Source: Dehalococcoidia bacterium (GTDB lineage Bacteria; Chloroflexota; Dehalococcoidia; Bin125). From it: a DNA stretch of 34,313 nt. Numbering within the stretch: position 1 is the first letter of the stretch; each line of letters begins with the position of its first letter. This document shows, one piece after another, positions 7,164 to 16,171 of this stretch. Below the pieces are notes generated by a model. The model was not told the DNA's origin. It saw nothing but the letters and a program-made list of their open reading frames with translations, and ran no database searches. The translations under genes and the position numbers were made by a program. The stretch is from assembly GCA_022826965.1 (NCBI GenBank), contig JAJDTU010000006.1:1-34313 (forward strand), read 5' to 3'.

Positions 7164-7171
7164 ACAGGCCC
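7156..7171 (-). repeat. Right terminal inverted repeat of the IS5-type element
   Basis: TACTGTGAACAGGCCC, overlapping the transposase stop codon and followed by the duplicated TA at 7172-7173. Confidence 0.9.
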
Positions 7172-7173
7172 TA

Positions 7174-7700
7174 GGGCACGATCACCTTGGCTGCGATATG
7201 GGCCGTAGTAGCGGTAGGTTTGGCGGCCGGATCGAGGTGAGCCAAGAAGCTGACCGATGCGCAGTTCGAACGGATCGCGCCACACCTACCGCAGCCAAGC
7301 GGGCGCGCCAAGGTGGGCGAACGAAGGGTTGTGGGCGCACTGTTGTACGTGGCAAAGAAGCTTGCCGTTGGCGGGAGCTGTCCGACAGGTTCGGGAACTG
7401 GCACACGATCGACGTGCGGCGCAACCGCTGGGTGAGGTGCGGCGTGCTGGCGCGGGTGCTGGCCGAGTAGCGGCGCGAGCAGATAGGGGCGCTGGAGGGC
7501 CCGACCCTGTCTCTTGATCGTACGGTCATCGAGCTTCATCCCGACGCGACCGGCGTTCGGCGTCGGGGGCGCCAGTCGGTCGGTCGCTCGCCGAGCGGCT
7601 GGACGGCCAAACTGCACGCCCTCGTCGCTGGCGAGCGCGCCCCGCTGAGCCTTGCGCTTTCACCCGGACGGGATGGCGACGCGCCCAGGGGACGCGCACA
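7174..7700 (+). pseudogene. Second, decayed IS5-family transposase
   Basis: Pieces in several frames align with the adjacent transposase: LTDAQFERIAPHLPQPSGR, ALLYVAKK, then a shift to WRELSDRFGNWHTIDVRRNR and GVLARVLAE, an in-frame TAG at 7468-7470 where the relative has CAG, and LSLDRTVIELHPDATGV and WTAKLHALVAGER. Coding similarity ends near 7690 before the second DDE Asp, so the 3' third is gone. The left end probably starts GGGCACGATCACC at 7174, right at the TA duplicated by the complete element. That would mean the newer IS inserted at the old element's own target TA. The right end is not identifiable. Confidence 0.7.
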
Positions 7701-7791
7701 CCTGCTTCACAGTCCGTCGAGCAGGAGACCGAGCGGCTCTGCCAAGCGCGACGATTGCCAGCCTGATACGGTAGCCAACCGGAGGGAGCTG

Positions 7792-8499
7792 ATGGTCACC
7801 GCCAAGGAACTGCCGCAGGTCGTCAATGGCCGCACCCGTTTGCCCGACATTCCGGAACGGAACCCGGACGAAAAGATGACCGCATTCGACCACGTGCACC
7901 GTGCGGGCAACGCCTATCTCATAGCCCAGTATCTGCTCGACCAAGGCGCCGAGGCCGAACGGCTGCTGGTCACCGCCGACCACTGGATCGTGCAAGACGC
8001 CGAAGACTTCCAGCGTCGCAGGCGATACCCCGACCTGATGGTCGCCTTCGATGTCGACCTTGAAGCGCACAAGGCGAACAACGGGTACATCATCGCCGAG
8101 CAAGGCAAGTCGCCGGACTTCGTCCTGGAGGTGGCCTCGCAGAGCACCGGCCGCGTTGATCTCGGACCGAAGCGCGACGATTACGAAGCGTTCGGCATCC
8201 GCGAGTACTGGCGCTTCGATGAGACCGGCGCGTTTCACGGGGCCAGGCTGGCCGGCGACCGGCTGGCGGAAGGCGGATACGAGCCAATCGAGATCGTGGC
8301 ACATGACGACGGCAGCCTCCGCGGCTACAGCGCCGCACTTGATGTTGTACTGCAATGGCAGGAGGGCCGGCTCGGCTGGCTCGACCCAAGGACGAGTCGT
8401 CATATTCCCACCTTCCTCGACGAGCGCCTCCGCGCCGAGAATGCCGAGGCGAATCTCAGGCGACTTGAAGAGGAGTTGCGCGGCCTTCGCGAGGAATGA
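7792..8499 (+). CDS. Uma2 family (DUF820) restriction-endonuclease-fold protein
   Basis: ATG at 7792 has GGAGG at 7781-7785 (6-nt spacing). The 235-residue product shows the Uma2 PD-(D/E)XK core: YPDLMVAFD (Asp 81), DFVLEVASQST (Glu 113) and a following GPKRDDYEAFGIREYWRFD with the conserved Lys, Tyr and GxxEYW. The C-terminus is a charged helix (RLRAENAEANLRRLEEELRG) likely to form a coiled coil. Uma2 proteins are abundant in cyanobacteria and Chloroflexota. They are proposed nucleases or transposon-derived proteins without a settled function. The gene follows directly on the IS5 relics and is monocistronic. All key residues are present, so it appears intact. Confidence 0.85.
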   Translation: MVTAKELPQVVNGRTRLPDIPERNPDEKMTAFDHVHRAGNAYLIAQYLLDQGAEAERLLVTADHWIVQDAEDFQRRRRYPDLMVAFDVDLEAHKANNGYIIAEQGKSPDFVLEVASQSTGRVDLGPKRDDYEAFGIREYWRFDETGAFHGARLAGDRLAEGGYEPIEIVAHDDGSLRGYSAALDVVLQWQEGRLGWLDPRTSRHIPTFLDERLRAENAEANLRRLEEELRGLREE

Positions 8500-9002
8500 C
8501 CAACCGTGGCAGAGCAACGAAGCGTCGTCGCAACAGTTGAGAGAGAGGCGCTCCGACACACTCCACTTCCTCTTGTGACCAGCCAGGCGGAAGCTCGTAG
8601 CTCGGTGACGCCTCGTCGATCAACACTTCCTGAAATCACGAACCATCGCCGATCAGCCGCAGATGCAGCGCCGCCGTTGGTGTTCAATCCTGTACTGTTC
8701 CAGCACGTTCGCCCGCTACTTCTCGCTGGCTGGCGTCGCGCGCTGGCGGAGCGTAAGCGAGCGCATCGGAGGACGGTTCAGTCGCTAGTTTGATTCGCTG
8801 ATGGCCGTAGCCACGAGCCGCGGCGATACGGGCCGGTTGCGGCTGGGTAACGACGGCCGAGTCGCCGAGCCGGCAACAGATGTCAGTGCGATAGGCATGG
8901 CAGCCGACCTATACCCCAACAACGAGCAGCAGTGCAACGGGAGCACCTCGGCGACCCGCTGAACACGGACTGAGTCAGAGAGTAGCCTGCGTTCCTGACG
9001 GG
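8500..9002. other. About 500 bp without a supported gene
   Basis: Only overlapping chance frames are seen. The last part should hold the promoter of the ATPase gene at 9017. I see no convincing -35/-10 pair or operator. Confidence 0.4.
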
Positions 9003-9016
9003 AAGGAGGCAGCGCC

Positions 9017-10237
9017 GTGCCAATGAACGGTGAGGTGGCGCACTCGATCCGAGGGCTGTACAAGGTGTTCGCCGCCGACGACGGCGCGGGCCTGAACCTG
9101 GCCCTGGCGGGGAGAGCGAAGGACGAGATCCAGGAGGAGACCGGCGCGGTGGTCGGGCTGCGGGACATCAACATCGAGATCGCGCGCGGCGAGCTGTTCG
9201 TGGTGATGGGCCTGTCGGGCTGTGGCAAGTCGACGCTGGTGCGCTGCATCAACCGCTTGATCGAACCCTCGGCCGGACAGGTCTGGCTCAACGGGCGAGA
9301 GATCACGGCGATGAGTGAGAAGGAACTGCGGGAGGTTCGACGCGGCAACCTGGCGATGGTCTTCCAGCACTTCGGGTTGATGCCGCACCGCAACGTGCTG
9401 GACAATGTGGCGATGCCGCTGGAGGTGGCCGGGGTGGCCAGGGCGGAACGGCGCGAGCGGGCCGTGACGGCGCTTGAGCAGGTTGGGCTGGCCGACTGGA
9501 CCGGGTCGATGCCCAACCAGCTCTCGGGCGGGATGAAGCAGCGCGTCGGGCTCGCCCGCGGACTGGCGATGGACACGCCGGTGCTGTTGATGGACGAGCC
9601 GTTCTCCGCCCTCGACCCGGTGATCCGCCGCGACCTGCAGGACGAGCTATTGGCCCTGCAGGAGTCGGTGCAGAAGACGATCGTTTTCATCACTCACGAT
9701 CTGAACGAAGCCGTGCGGGTTGGCGACCGGATCGCGATTATGCGTGACGGCGAAGTGGTGCAGGTGGGCGCGCCCAACAACGTGGTGCTCAATCCGGCCG
9801 ACGACTTCGTGCGCGAGTTCACGCAGGACGTGCGCTTGCACGGAAGGGTCACGGCGGCGTCGATCATGGATACCGGATTCGCGGCCGCGTCGGGTTCGAC
9901 GTCCGTCTCGGAGTTGATCGATCGCATCGAGCGGGAGCGTCTGTCCGCCATCTGTTGCGTCGACGCGGAAGGGAGGTACCTGGGCACGGCTGATCCGGCC
10001 ATCGCGCTGCGGGCACGGCACAGCGGGGCCGAGCGGATTGTGGATGTCCCGCTCTACATCGGCGACGCGGTCTGGGAAGACACGGTCCTGGACGATCTGG
10101 TTCCGGTCGGGCTGCGCGCGCAGCACCCGTTGGCCGTGCTGGACAACGAGGGCGTGCTGGTCGGCGTGATTCCGCTGGAGCGGCTGGCCCGCGCGATGGT
10201 CTCGGACGAGGCAGCCGCGTCGCTCGCGGCGGAGTAA
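9017..10237 (+). CDS. proV: Glycine betaine/proline ABC transporter ATPase with CBS domains
   Basis: GTG at 9017 has AAGGAGG at 9003-9009 (7-nt spacing), preferred over ATG 9023. The 406 residues match ProV/OpuAA: an N-terminal lead-in before GLRDINIEIARGE, Walker A GLSGCGKST (about 65-73), Q-loop FQHFGLMPHRNVLDNVAMPL, signature LSGGMKQRVGLARGL, Walker B VLLMDEPFSALDP and the H-loop THDLNEA. A C-terminal region from about residue 275 has two CBS-like units, which sense ionic strength or adenine nucleotides in OpuA. The protein would energise osmoprotectant uptake at the cytoplasmic face. No permease (ProW) or binding protein (ProX) gene is next to it. Either the partners lie elsewhere or this is an orphan; 800 bp of degenerate sequence follows. 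Confidence 0.88.
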   Translation: MPMNGEVAHSIRGLYKVFAADDGAGLNLALAGRAKDEIQEETGAVVGLRDINIEIARGELFVVMGLSGCGKSTLVRCINRLIEPSAGQVWLNGREITAMSEKELREVRRGNLAMVFQHFGLMPHRNVLDNVAMPLEVAGVARAERRERAVTALEQVGLADWTGSMPNQLSGGMKQRVGLARGLAMDTPVLLMDEPFSALDPVIRRDLQDELLALQESVQKTIVFITHDLNEAVRVGDRIAIMRDGEVVQVGAPNNVVLNPADDFVREFTQDVRLHGRVTAASIMDTGFAAASGSTSVSELIDRIERERLSAICCVDAEGRYLGTADPAIALRARHSGAERIVDVPLYIGDAVWEDTVLDDLVPVGLRAQHPLAVLDNEGVLVGVIPLERLARAMVSDEAAASLAAE

Positions 10238-11040
10238 GGGCTGTTGCGATGCAAGGCCTGCGACCCCGTTCAGGTTTGGCCGTACGCGGCGCGGCGTCGT
10301 GCTGCTCCAGGTAGGCGAAGATCTCGGTCGCACGGTCCGGATCGTGTTGCTGGCCGATGTACTCGCGGATCTTGCCGCTGATCAGATCGCCCAGCCCGCC
10401 AGCGCCCGCACTGTGCCCACCGGGAAAGACATCGCGAGCACTCGAACCGGGCGTACCGGCCGTGCAGGTTGCGACGGAAGTCGAAGCTGCCTCACCCGGC
10501 GCCAAAGGCTGGTCGGCTCAGCCCACGCTGCACAGCCCTGGCGATGCCCACTTGCGGCAAGTGCGCCTCAGCTTTCCGGAGCTGCGCGCCAGCTCCAGGG
10601 GAACGCCCTCAATCGCTGTTCGATGCGCTGCTCCGCGGCTGCCTGTTGCTCCGGTGCAGCTTCGCGCAGAGCAGGTCGTCCTGTGGATGCCGCCGATTTC
10701 TATCGCTGACGCACCTCGAAGTCTTCCCTTCTGATTAGCTCTTCCTCCCAGCCGGGAACAAGGTATTCGGGTTCCGCAGGCTATCGCGGACAGGCGGCGC
10801 AGCGGCGTTCGACCCGTTCAAGCCTAATGATCATCACCGCTTCCCCGCGTCGACACCCGGGCGATCGGCTGGATGCGCCCAGCTGTACTTGGGCCGGCGG
10901 AGGTGAACGTTCTGTCGGCCAGAATCGATCGCCGTGAGCGGCCGAACGGCAAGGCAAGGGCTGTGCGCGATCGTTGCTCAACGTTAGCCCCTCGACGTTC
11001 AAGTCCGGGCAGGCCTCCGAGCGCCGACGCATGTCCATGT
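10238..11040. other. About 800 bp without a supported gene
   Basis: This is where a permease gene would be expected after proV, but none is readable. A minus-strand stretch around 10270-10420 has protein-like wording (GGLGDLISGKIREYIGQQHD). It lacks a sensible end, since its frame runs antisense deep into proV. It may be a gene scrap. No RNA gene or terminator recognised. Confidence 0.35.
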
Positions 11041-12273
11041 TCAGGCCGGGGTACGTTCGGAGCGCGCCTCATCGCGCAGCACGCGAACCTCGTGAGCGGC
11101 TTGCTCCACGCGCCGGAACACGGCGGCGAGCTCGCCCGATAGATCGAGCGCCACCACCTCAAGTCGCTTGTGCGCATGCATCACCCGATACGACACCGGC
11201 TCCGCGTTTCCCTGGGCGTAGACCAGGAGCCCGCCGGGGAGCTCGAGCGCCGTCGCGTAGGCCAGGAGTTGGTAGAGGTCGGAGCTGGGAACAGACGAGC
11301 CGGGCAGGCTCTTGTACTTGGCGTCGCCGACGAACGTGCAAATCGGACCGTCCCACCAGGACAGGTCGGGCCGGAGACGCAGCTTGCTGTCCTCGGCCAG
11401 CCAGATCTCTGGAATCTCCCGATCTGAACGCAACGTCCGCTCGGATGCCCCGAGCCTGTCGCGTAAGGCGGCGGTCAGAAACTCCTGGAACAGCTGGTTC
11501 ATGTCGATCAGGAATCCCGAGGCGCGGACGCCGCCGCGGCCCGACTCGAAGGCGCCATGGCGCAGCACCAGGCGGGCCAGCCCGACCACGCCGCGGTAGT
11601 GGTCATTGAGACGGTCAAAGCGCACGGGGGGCACCTGGTTCGGTCTGAACTCGACCGCCGTCACCTGCTCCAACATCGCTGCGATCCAGCTCAACTGTCG
11701 GCGCGCCTCGTCGGAGCGCAGACGCATCGATCCAAGCCGGGCGACCGCTGCCCGCACCAGTTGGTTTTCGATGATGTCGTCTGTGAACTCGTCGAATTGG
11801 ACTTCGACCGGCAGACCGGCGCCGAGCCGTCGGCGGAGTTGCTCGTCGAGCCGGATGCGACCGCGAATAGTCCGCAGCGCCTGTTCCTCCGTCCGGTAGC
11901 CGTGCATCAGCCCCTGGCCGAAGGCGCGCCGCGCCGCCGAGGCGAGCGCTAGCGCGAGCGCGTCCGGCAGCGATTGGCGCTCGGCGAAGTCGAAGGGTCG
12001 TTGTGCCTGGGGCCGGAACAAACCCATGACGTACGCGGCGAGTGAGAGCAACTGAGGCACGCCGATCTTCGGCTCGATCATGATCGAAAGGTCGCCGATC
12101 TCGACGGCGCCGACGGTCGAGCCAGCGGTGAGCCGAAACACGCGCCCTTCGCTCGCGACCGGCTCAATCGACAGCTCGAGCGCCGGCGCGTGTTCAAGCA
12201 GCAACTCAAGCTGGGTTGCCGAGAGCACCGACTCCGTCGACGCGTGCTCCTGCAAGTTGAGCTGGGTCGTCAT
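11041..12273 (-). CDS. mcrC: McrC-type nuclease subunit of a McrBC restriction system
   Basis: ATG at 12273 overlaps the mcrB stop as ATGA, so the two are translationally coupled. The 410-residue product has the McrC layout: an N-terminal beta-rich region (GAVEIGDLSIMIEPKIGVPQ), a helical middle (EEQALRTIRGRIRLDEQLRR; FTDDIIENQLVRAAV), and a C-terminal PD-(D/E)XK domain with LRPDLSW (Asp 303) and VGDAKYK (Asp 317, Lys 319). In McrBC, McrC binds the McrB hexamer, stimulates its GTPase and cleaves DNA between modified sites. All active-site residues are present. It should act only with the upstream mcrB product, against methylated or otherwise modified invading DNA. Confidence 0.9.
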   Translation of the reverse strand: MTTQLNLQEHASTESVLSATQLELLLEHAPALELSIEPVASEGRVFRLTAGSTVGAVEIGDLSIMIEPKIGVPQLLSLAAYVMGLFRPQAQRPFDFAERQSLPDALALALASAARRAFGQGLMHGYRTEEQALRTIRGRIRLDEQLRRRLGAGLPVEVQFDEFTDDIIENQLVRAAVARLGSMRLRSDEARRQLSWIAAMLEQVTAVEFRPNQVPPVRFDRLNDHYRGVVGLARLVLRHGAFESGRGGVRASGFLIDMNQLFQEFLTAALRDRLGASERTLRSDREIPEIWLAEDSKLRLRPDLSWWDGPICTFVGDAKYKSLPGSSVPSSDLYQLLAYATALELPGGLLVYAQGNAEPVSYRVMHAHKRLEVVALDLSGELAAVFRRVEQAAHEVRVLRDEARSERTPA

Positions 12274-14102
12274 TCCAGGTCGTCGGAGGCCGGACCCGTC
12301 GACTCGTCTGGCCGTGGATGGTCCGGTTCGGTCGCCGCGCGTTTCGCGGCCTCGCGCCGAAGCTGGTCGAGCTTGAACTCCGCTACCCGCTCGGGATCGC
12401 CGAAGAGCCGTTCCTCCAGGTACGGGACAACGCTGTATGTCCAGGTCCGCTCGACTGCTTGCTCGTCAAGGTTCGGCTTCATGAAGTGGCTGGGTCCGAT
12501 CGCCGCGTGGCGATCGTCGCTCAACCGCTCGTTGGCCAGGTCGACGATGTCTGCAACCCAGTGCATCTGCGTCGGGCCGGTCCGCTCCAGCCAGCGGCGC
12601 AGCAGGCCCTGAATCGGATACCGGTCCGGATGGAACTCCACGAAATGGAAGCGGCGGCGCAAGGCCAGATCGACCAGCGCAATCGAGCGGTCGGCGGTGT
12701 TCATCGTGCCGATGACGTAGAGGTTGTCAGGTAACGAGAAGCGCACGCCGGAATCGCCCGCGTACTGCAGCCGGATCTCATGCTCGCGGTACTCCAGCAG
12801 AAAGTAGAGCTCGCCCAGCACCTTGGCCAGGTTGCCGCGATTGAGTTCATCGATGACCAGGACATACTTGGCCTCGGGCTCGGCGCGCGCCGCTTCAGCG
12901 GCCAGCAGCAGCGGACCGTTCCGCAGTTCGAAGGCCGGCTGTCCCTGCACCAGCGCCGGACGGTAGCCCTGGACGAAGTCTTCGTAGGCGTACGACGGGT
13001 GGAACTGGACGGTGGTCACGCGGTGGTCAGCCGCGGCGAGGCACCGCGCCAGTTGCTGCGCGACGAAGGTCTTGCCGGTGCCGGGCGGCCCGTGCAGGAC
13101 GAGTTGGCGCTTGTCGTCGAGCAGCACCTCGAGTTCTTCCAGGAAGTCGACTGGCAAGTGCAGTCGTTCAGCCAATGCGTCGAGGCTGTCGCCGTCCTCA
13201 AGCTTGACGTCGGGCTCATCGTCGTCGGGGGCCTGATCACCAAGGTCAGACGGGGTGCTCGAAGCCGCTCGACGCTGGCGGCGGCCCCGGACGGCGGGAT
13301 CCCACCGCTTACGGAGTCCCCGGTCGTCGTAGAAGTTCAGCCACTCACCACTGCGCCCGTCCTCAAGCCCAGCGCGAATCACCGCCAGCGCCCGGTCGGG
13401 ATCCTCCTCCGCTCCGTTGAGCGACCCGGCGAAGGCGCAGACGATCATCTGCTTGTGCCGCAGACTGACGATCGACTCAAAGCTGTCCGGGTGCACCAGG
13501 TGCAGCAGGGCCTGCCGCTGCAACCCGCCGCGGTCGGGATACTCGGCGAGCAGCCGGCTGCTCGGTTGAACGGCCAGCAAGAACTGCCTGAACGCCCACG
13601 GATCGGAGAGCAGTCGCTCTTGCCGGGTGGACGTGAGTTGCTTCCACTGCTCGGCGAACTCGATGATCACCGCCAGTTGCCACGGGCGCTGCCGATGGAA
13701 CGCCGGACCCGGACCGGCTATGCCGGGGACGAGGCCATCGATCAACTCCACCGGGATCACCACCGAATCGGGCGACCAGCTGAGCACTTCCTCCACGCGC
13801 TGACGCTGGGTTGCACCGTTCTGCGTCGCGACGATCAAGAAGTGGACATAGAGCGTTTCGGCCATCAGTTGGACCAAGGGCGGAGGAGCGCCGCGGAGCT
13901 GCCGCTCCAGCTTCTCCAGATAGGACGGCCCGTGCCGCTCGTCCGGCTGATCCAGAAAGCGCGCCCGCAGCTCGCGCAGCCAGCGCTCGCTCCAGATCTC
14001 CCGGCCTGGCGTGAAGAGCGATTCGTCGCGTTGCAGGCACTGGCCGACCCACAGAGCAGCCGCTGCGTAGACTCGTTCCGCGTCTGGTTTTCGGGACCCC
14101 AT
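12270..14102 (-). CDS. mcrB: McrB-type AAA+ GTPase with an unrecognised N-terminal domain
   Basis: The 610-residue product starts at ATG 14102. The AAA+ module is clear: Walker A GPPGTGKT (338-345), Walker B VLVIDELNRGNLAKVLGE (Asp/Glu 418-419), the McrB-specific GTMNTADRSIALVDLALRRR (about 465-484, sensor and arginine finger) and FHFVEFHP. A helical linker (AERLHLPVDFLEELEVLLDD) precedes it. Residues 1-330, where McrB proteins carry the DNA-recognition module, do not resemble the E. coli methylcytosine-binding domain to me. They are helical with Trp-rich patches (WVGQCLQRDESLFTPG; WAFRQFLLAVQPSSRLL). Target specificity therefore cannot be guessed. The start is taken from the open frame; its Shine-Dalgarno is weak. 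It forms an operon with mcrC. Confidence 0.88.
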   Translation of the reverse strand: MGSRKPDAERVYAAAALWVGQCLQRDESLFTPGREIWSERWLRELRARFLDQPDERHGPSYLEKLERQLRGAPPPLVQLMAETLYVHFLIVATQNGATQRQRVEEVLSWSPDSVVIPVELIDGLVPGIAGPGPAFHRQRPWQLAVIIEFAEQWKQLTSTRQERLLSDPWAFRQFLLAVQPSSRLLAEYPDRGGLQRQALLHLVHPDSFESIVSLRHKQMIVCAFAGSLNGAEEDPDRALAVIRAGLEDGRSGEWLNFYDDRGLRKRWDPAVRGRRQRRAASSTPSDLGDQAPDDDEPDVKLEDGDSLDALAERLHLPVDFLEELEVLLDDKRQLVLHGPPGTGKTFVAQQLARCLAAADHRVTTVQFHPSYAYEDFVQGYRPALVQGQPAFELRNGPLLLAAEAARAEPEAKYVLVIDELNRGNLAKVLGELYFLLEYREHEIRLQYAGDSGVRFSLPDNLYVIGTMNTADRSIALVDLALRRRFHFVEFHPDRYPIQGLLRRWLERTGPTQMHWVADIVDLANERLSDDRHAAIGPSHFMKPNLDEQAVERTWTYSVVPYLEERLFGDPERVAEFKLDQLRREAAKRAATEPDHPRPDESTGPASDDLE

Positions 14103-14637
14103 GTGCGTTCCGTCGCTTCGGTGGGTTGCGTCGCTGTCGCGATGATATCGGCTATCGACGCGATCTAGCAGCGCGGGAGATCGGCTTCAGCAGCGGCACG
14201 GGGCTGGAGGGCTGAGCCGGGTCTGAGTCATTGGCGAGGCTGCAGCTCAAGGGATACTGATGGCGGTTCCACAGCCGGCCAGCGACGCTCTTCACCTGCG
14301 CCGGACCTCCAGGCTCACCTAGCCGGGCGCTCCTCCCCGCCTGTCCGCTCTCATGGCCGCCGCCTCGCCAAGGACCCGTATGCCATTGGCAAGCGAACCA
14401 TCTTGACTGCTTGCTCGGGACAACGGCGTTCTGCGTCCTCCTCGTCGTCATCGTCTCCCGCCGCTCCGACTCGCCACGCATTGAAGATCTATTTTGGCTA
14501 TCGATGTTGCACATCTCTCATGCTGCCAGCCCTTCCTGCTTGATCAACCCGCTTGAACCTGGCGCCTTGTGCAGCTTGTTGTCGTCGCACGCCATCGCAC
14601 ACCGTCCTCTAACCAGACCGACTTCTTCGACAGCCGG
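14103..14637. other. About 530 bp without a supported gene
   Basis: This lies upstream of mcrB and downstream of the small minus-strand gene. Only short chance frames are seen. It should contain the mcrBC promoter, but I cannot pick one. Confidence 0.4.
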
Positions 14638-15036
14638 TTACTCCAGACAGATGTAACGCGCACCGGCGCTCAGCATTCCCCAGCCGGGCGGGTCGCTATC
14701 GAGTAAGACGATTTCCGCCACGGCCGCAACGACCGAACGATCGTGGCCGTGTCGAGTCCGAGTGAACAGCACAATTCGCTTCTGCTCAAACCAGCGGTAC
14801 TCGTAATCCAACCAGCTGAATCCGTCGCCCTGGTCGAGGAACTCTACCAGCGCCTCCGGCCACTCGCTCTCCGCCGTGAGGCCATGCGCGATGATCGCGC
14901 CGTCTGCATGGGTCTCGGAGACTTCCTCGCCGCACAGGTTCCCGTATCTCAAGCTGTTCAGATGCGGAAAGTACAGCAGTCGAATGGCTAGCGTTCCATC
15001 CAACTCAGCAGGAGGCTCGTACTCTTGCTCCGACAA
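14638..15036 (-). CDS. Hypothetical 132-residue acidic protein
   Basis: The frame is open from TTG 15036 to 14638. The translation looks genuine: AIRLLYFPHLNSLRYGN, GAIIAHGLTAESEWPEALVE, FSWLDYEYRWFEQKRIVLFT, AVAEIVLLDSDPPGWG and a terminal ARYICLE. It is rich in aromatic and acidic residues, with no signal peptide and no membrane segment. There is no better ATG or GTG nearby and no good Shine-Dalgarno, so the true start is uncertain. The gene is on the mcrBC strand, 535 bp upstream of mcrB, too far for a tight operon. No family recognised. Confidence 0.5.
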   Translation of the reverse strand: MSEQEYEPPAELDGTLAIRLLYFPHLNSLRYGNLCGEEVSETHADGAIIAHGLTAESEWPEALVEFLDQGDGFSWLDYEYRWFEQKRIVLFTRTRHGHDRSVVAAVAEIVLLDSDPPGWGMLSAGARYICLE

Positions 15037-15493
15037 CCGCGTCCGCGGCTCGGCCTGATCATTGACCGATGCCTGCCCTTCCGTTGGGCCAGGCGCAACG
15101 CTCCCCCGTTTGTCGCAGTAGGTATCTCGTCACGGCAACCCACCCCGAGGGGCGATGCCGTAGCCAGCAGCGCGACCAACCCAGACAACCAGATTGACGA
15201 GGGAGCCCTCCATCCCACTTCGATGTCGCTTTCTTTCGGATAGCGGTTTGGTTGATTCGCATCCGTGTGGCACACCCACAGGAGTCCCGAGGGAACGATA
15301 CCCCGTACCGCTCGGCGGCGAGCTGAGAGCCGTGATTCCAGGTGCGATGAAGAGGTCGACTGGAACGGTTCGGGAAACGACCGGCTATCGCAGTTCACTC
15401 TCAGCTAACGCAAATGCTCAACCCGGCGGGCAAGCGCTTGCGTTCCGCGCACCGGAGCGACAGAGTCAACGCAGAGAGTGTTGGGAACGGTCG

Positions 15494-16171
15494 ATGTCGC
15501 CGGTCTGCGGACGGCCAACGCACGTAACAGCCCCCAACGGCATTTCGCGCCTAGCGGTTCTGTCGCTGTCTGTGTTGCTGTGCTGGGCCGGGCTCTGCGG
15601 CTTGCTCGCACCGAGCGGCCTGAGCGCCCAGGAGCCGGTGCGCGAGTATCATTTCGAGGGTCGGGCGGAGGTTGACGGCGCGCCCGCGCCGCAGGGCACG
15701 CTGGTTCAGATCCGAGTCGCTAACGCGGTGATTGCGAGCGGTCGGGTCAGCGATGAGCAGGGCGGCTGGTCGCTTCGTGTCAACGCCGCCTTGCTTAAGC
15801 AAGGCGTATGCGACGCGATCTTCTATGTCGGTGGCGAGCGCGCCCAGCGTCAATGGAACCGCTGCACGGTCAACATCGTCCTGGAAGTCGAACACCTGGA
15901 TCCGCCGGATGAACCGACCGGCGATCCGCCGACTGATCCGCCGGATGAACCGACTGGCGACCCGAAAACCGATCCGCCGCACGTACCGACCTACGATCCA
16001 CCCGACGAATCGACCAGCGACTCACCGATCCGTCCGGGCTCACCACCCAGAACGGGAACGGGAGGCCTGGGCTCGGAGCAAGGCAACGTAGTGCCTTGGT
16101 ACCTGGTCTTCGGCGCGTTCTTGGGAGTCTTGGCAGGTTCGACCGTGCTCGTCTTGCGACGCTGGAGGTGA
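15494..16171 (+). CDS. Surface protein with Pro/Asp repeat stalk and C-terminal membrane anchor
   Basis: I place the start at ATG 15494 because the next residues lead into a signal peptide (ISRLAVLSLSVLLCWAGLCG, cleavage near LSAQE). The frame is open upstream but that part looks non-coding. The mature 225-residue product has a beta-rich domain (EYHFEGRAEVDGAPAPQGT; SDEQGGWSLRVNAALLKQ) with two Cys that may pair. A stalk of DPPDEPTGDPPTDPPDEPTG-type repeats follows. A transmembrane helix (WYLVFGAFLGVLAGSTVLVL) then ends in RRWR as a stop-transfer. This layout presents the beta domain outside the cell on a rigid spacer. The ligand is unknown. It overlaps the next small gene by GTGA. Confidence 0.75.
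   Translation: MSPVCGRPTHVTAPNGISRLAVLSLSVLLCWAGLCGLLAPSGLSAQEPVREYHFEGRAEVDGAPAPQGTLVQIRVANAVIASGRVSDEQGGWSLRVNAALLKQGVCDAIFYVGGERAQRQWNRCTVNIVLEVEHLDPPDEPTGDPPTDPPDEPTGDPKTDPPHVPTYDPPDESTSDSPIRPGSPPRTGTGGLGSEQGNVVPWYLVFGAFLGVLAGSTVLVLRRWR
15787..15806. repeat. Perfect 20-bp palindrome inside the surface-protein gene
   Basis: CGCCTTGCTTAAGCAAGGCG is self-complementary over its full length. It lies in the codons for AALLKQGV, where no regulator site is expected. It could be an operator-like or recombination site, or chance. Confidence 0.85.

Larger units (their letters stand above)
6332..7171 (+). mobile_element. Complete 840-bp IS5-family element (IS427-like)
   Basis: The ends are perfect 16-bp inverted repeats (6332-6347 GGGCCTGTTCACAGTA and 7156-7171 its reverse complement). 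The element is flanked by TA on both sides (6330-6331 and 7172-7173) within a CTAG context, the usual IS427/IS5 target choice and duplication. A single transposase gene fills it and its stop overlaps the right repeat. Perfect ends suggest recent insertion. Confidence 0.9.

Noticed and set aside
9864-10505. Minus-strand 213-codon frame downstream of proV
   Set aside because: More than half of it is antisense to the CBS domains of proV and reads as Arg/Pro-rich shadow. Only a short distal part looks protein-like.
12780-14168. 462-codon plus-strand frame opposite mcrB, and similar long frames opposite the FAD monooxygenase and ACAD genes
   Set aside because: They are antisense shadows. The minus-strand products carry complete catalytic motifs.
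15194-15493. Upstream extension of the stalked surface protein to 15194
   Set aside because: The extra 100 residues are Arg/Pro/Ser-rich with no pattern, and would place the signal peptide 120 residues from the N-terminus.
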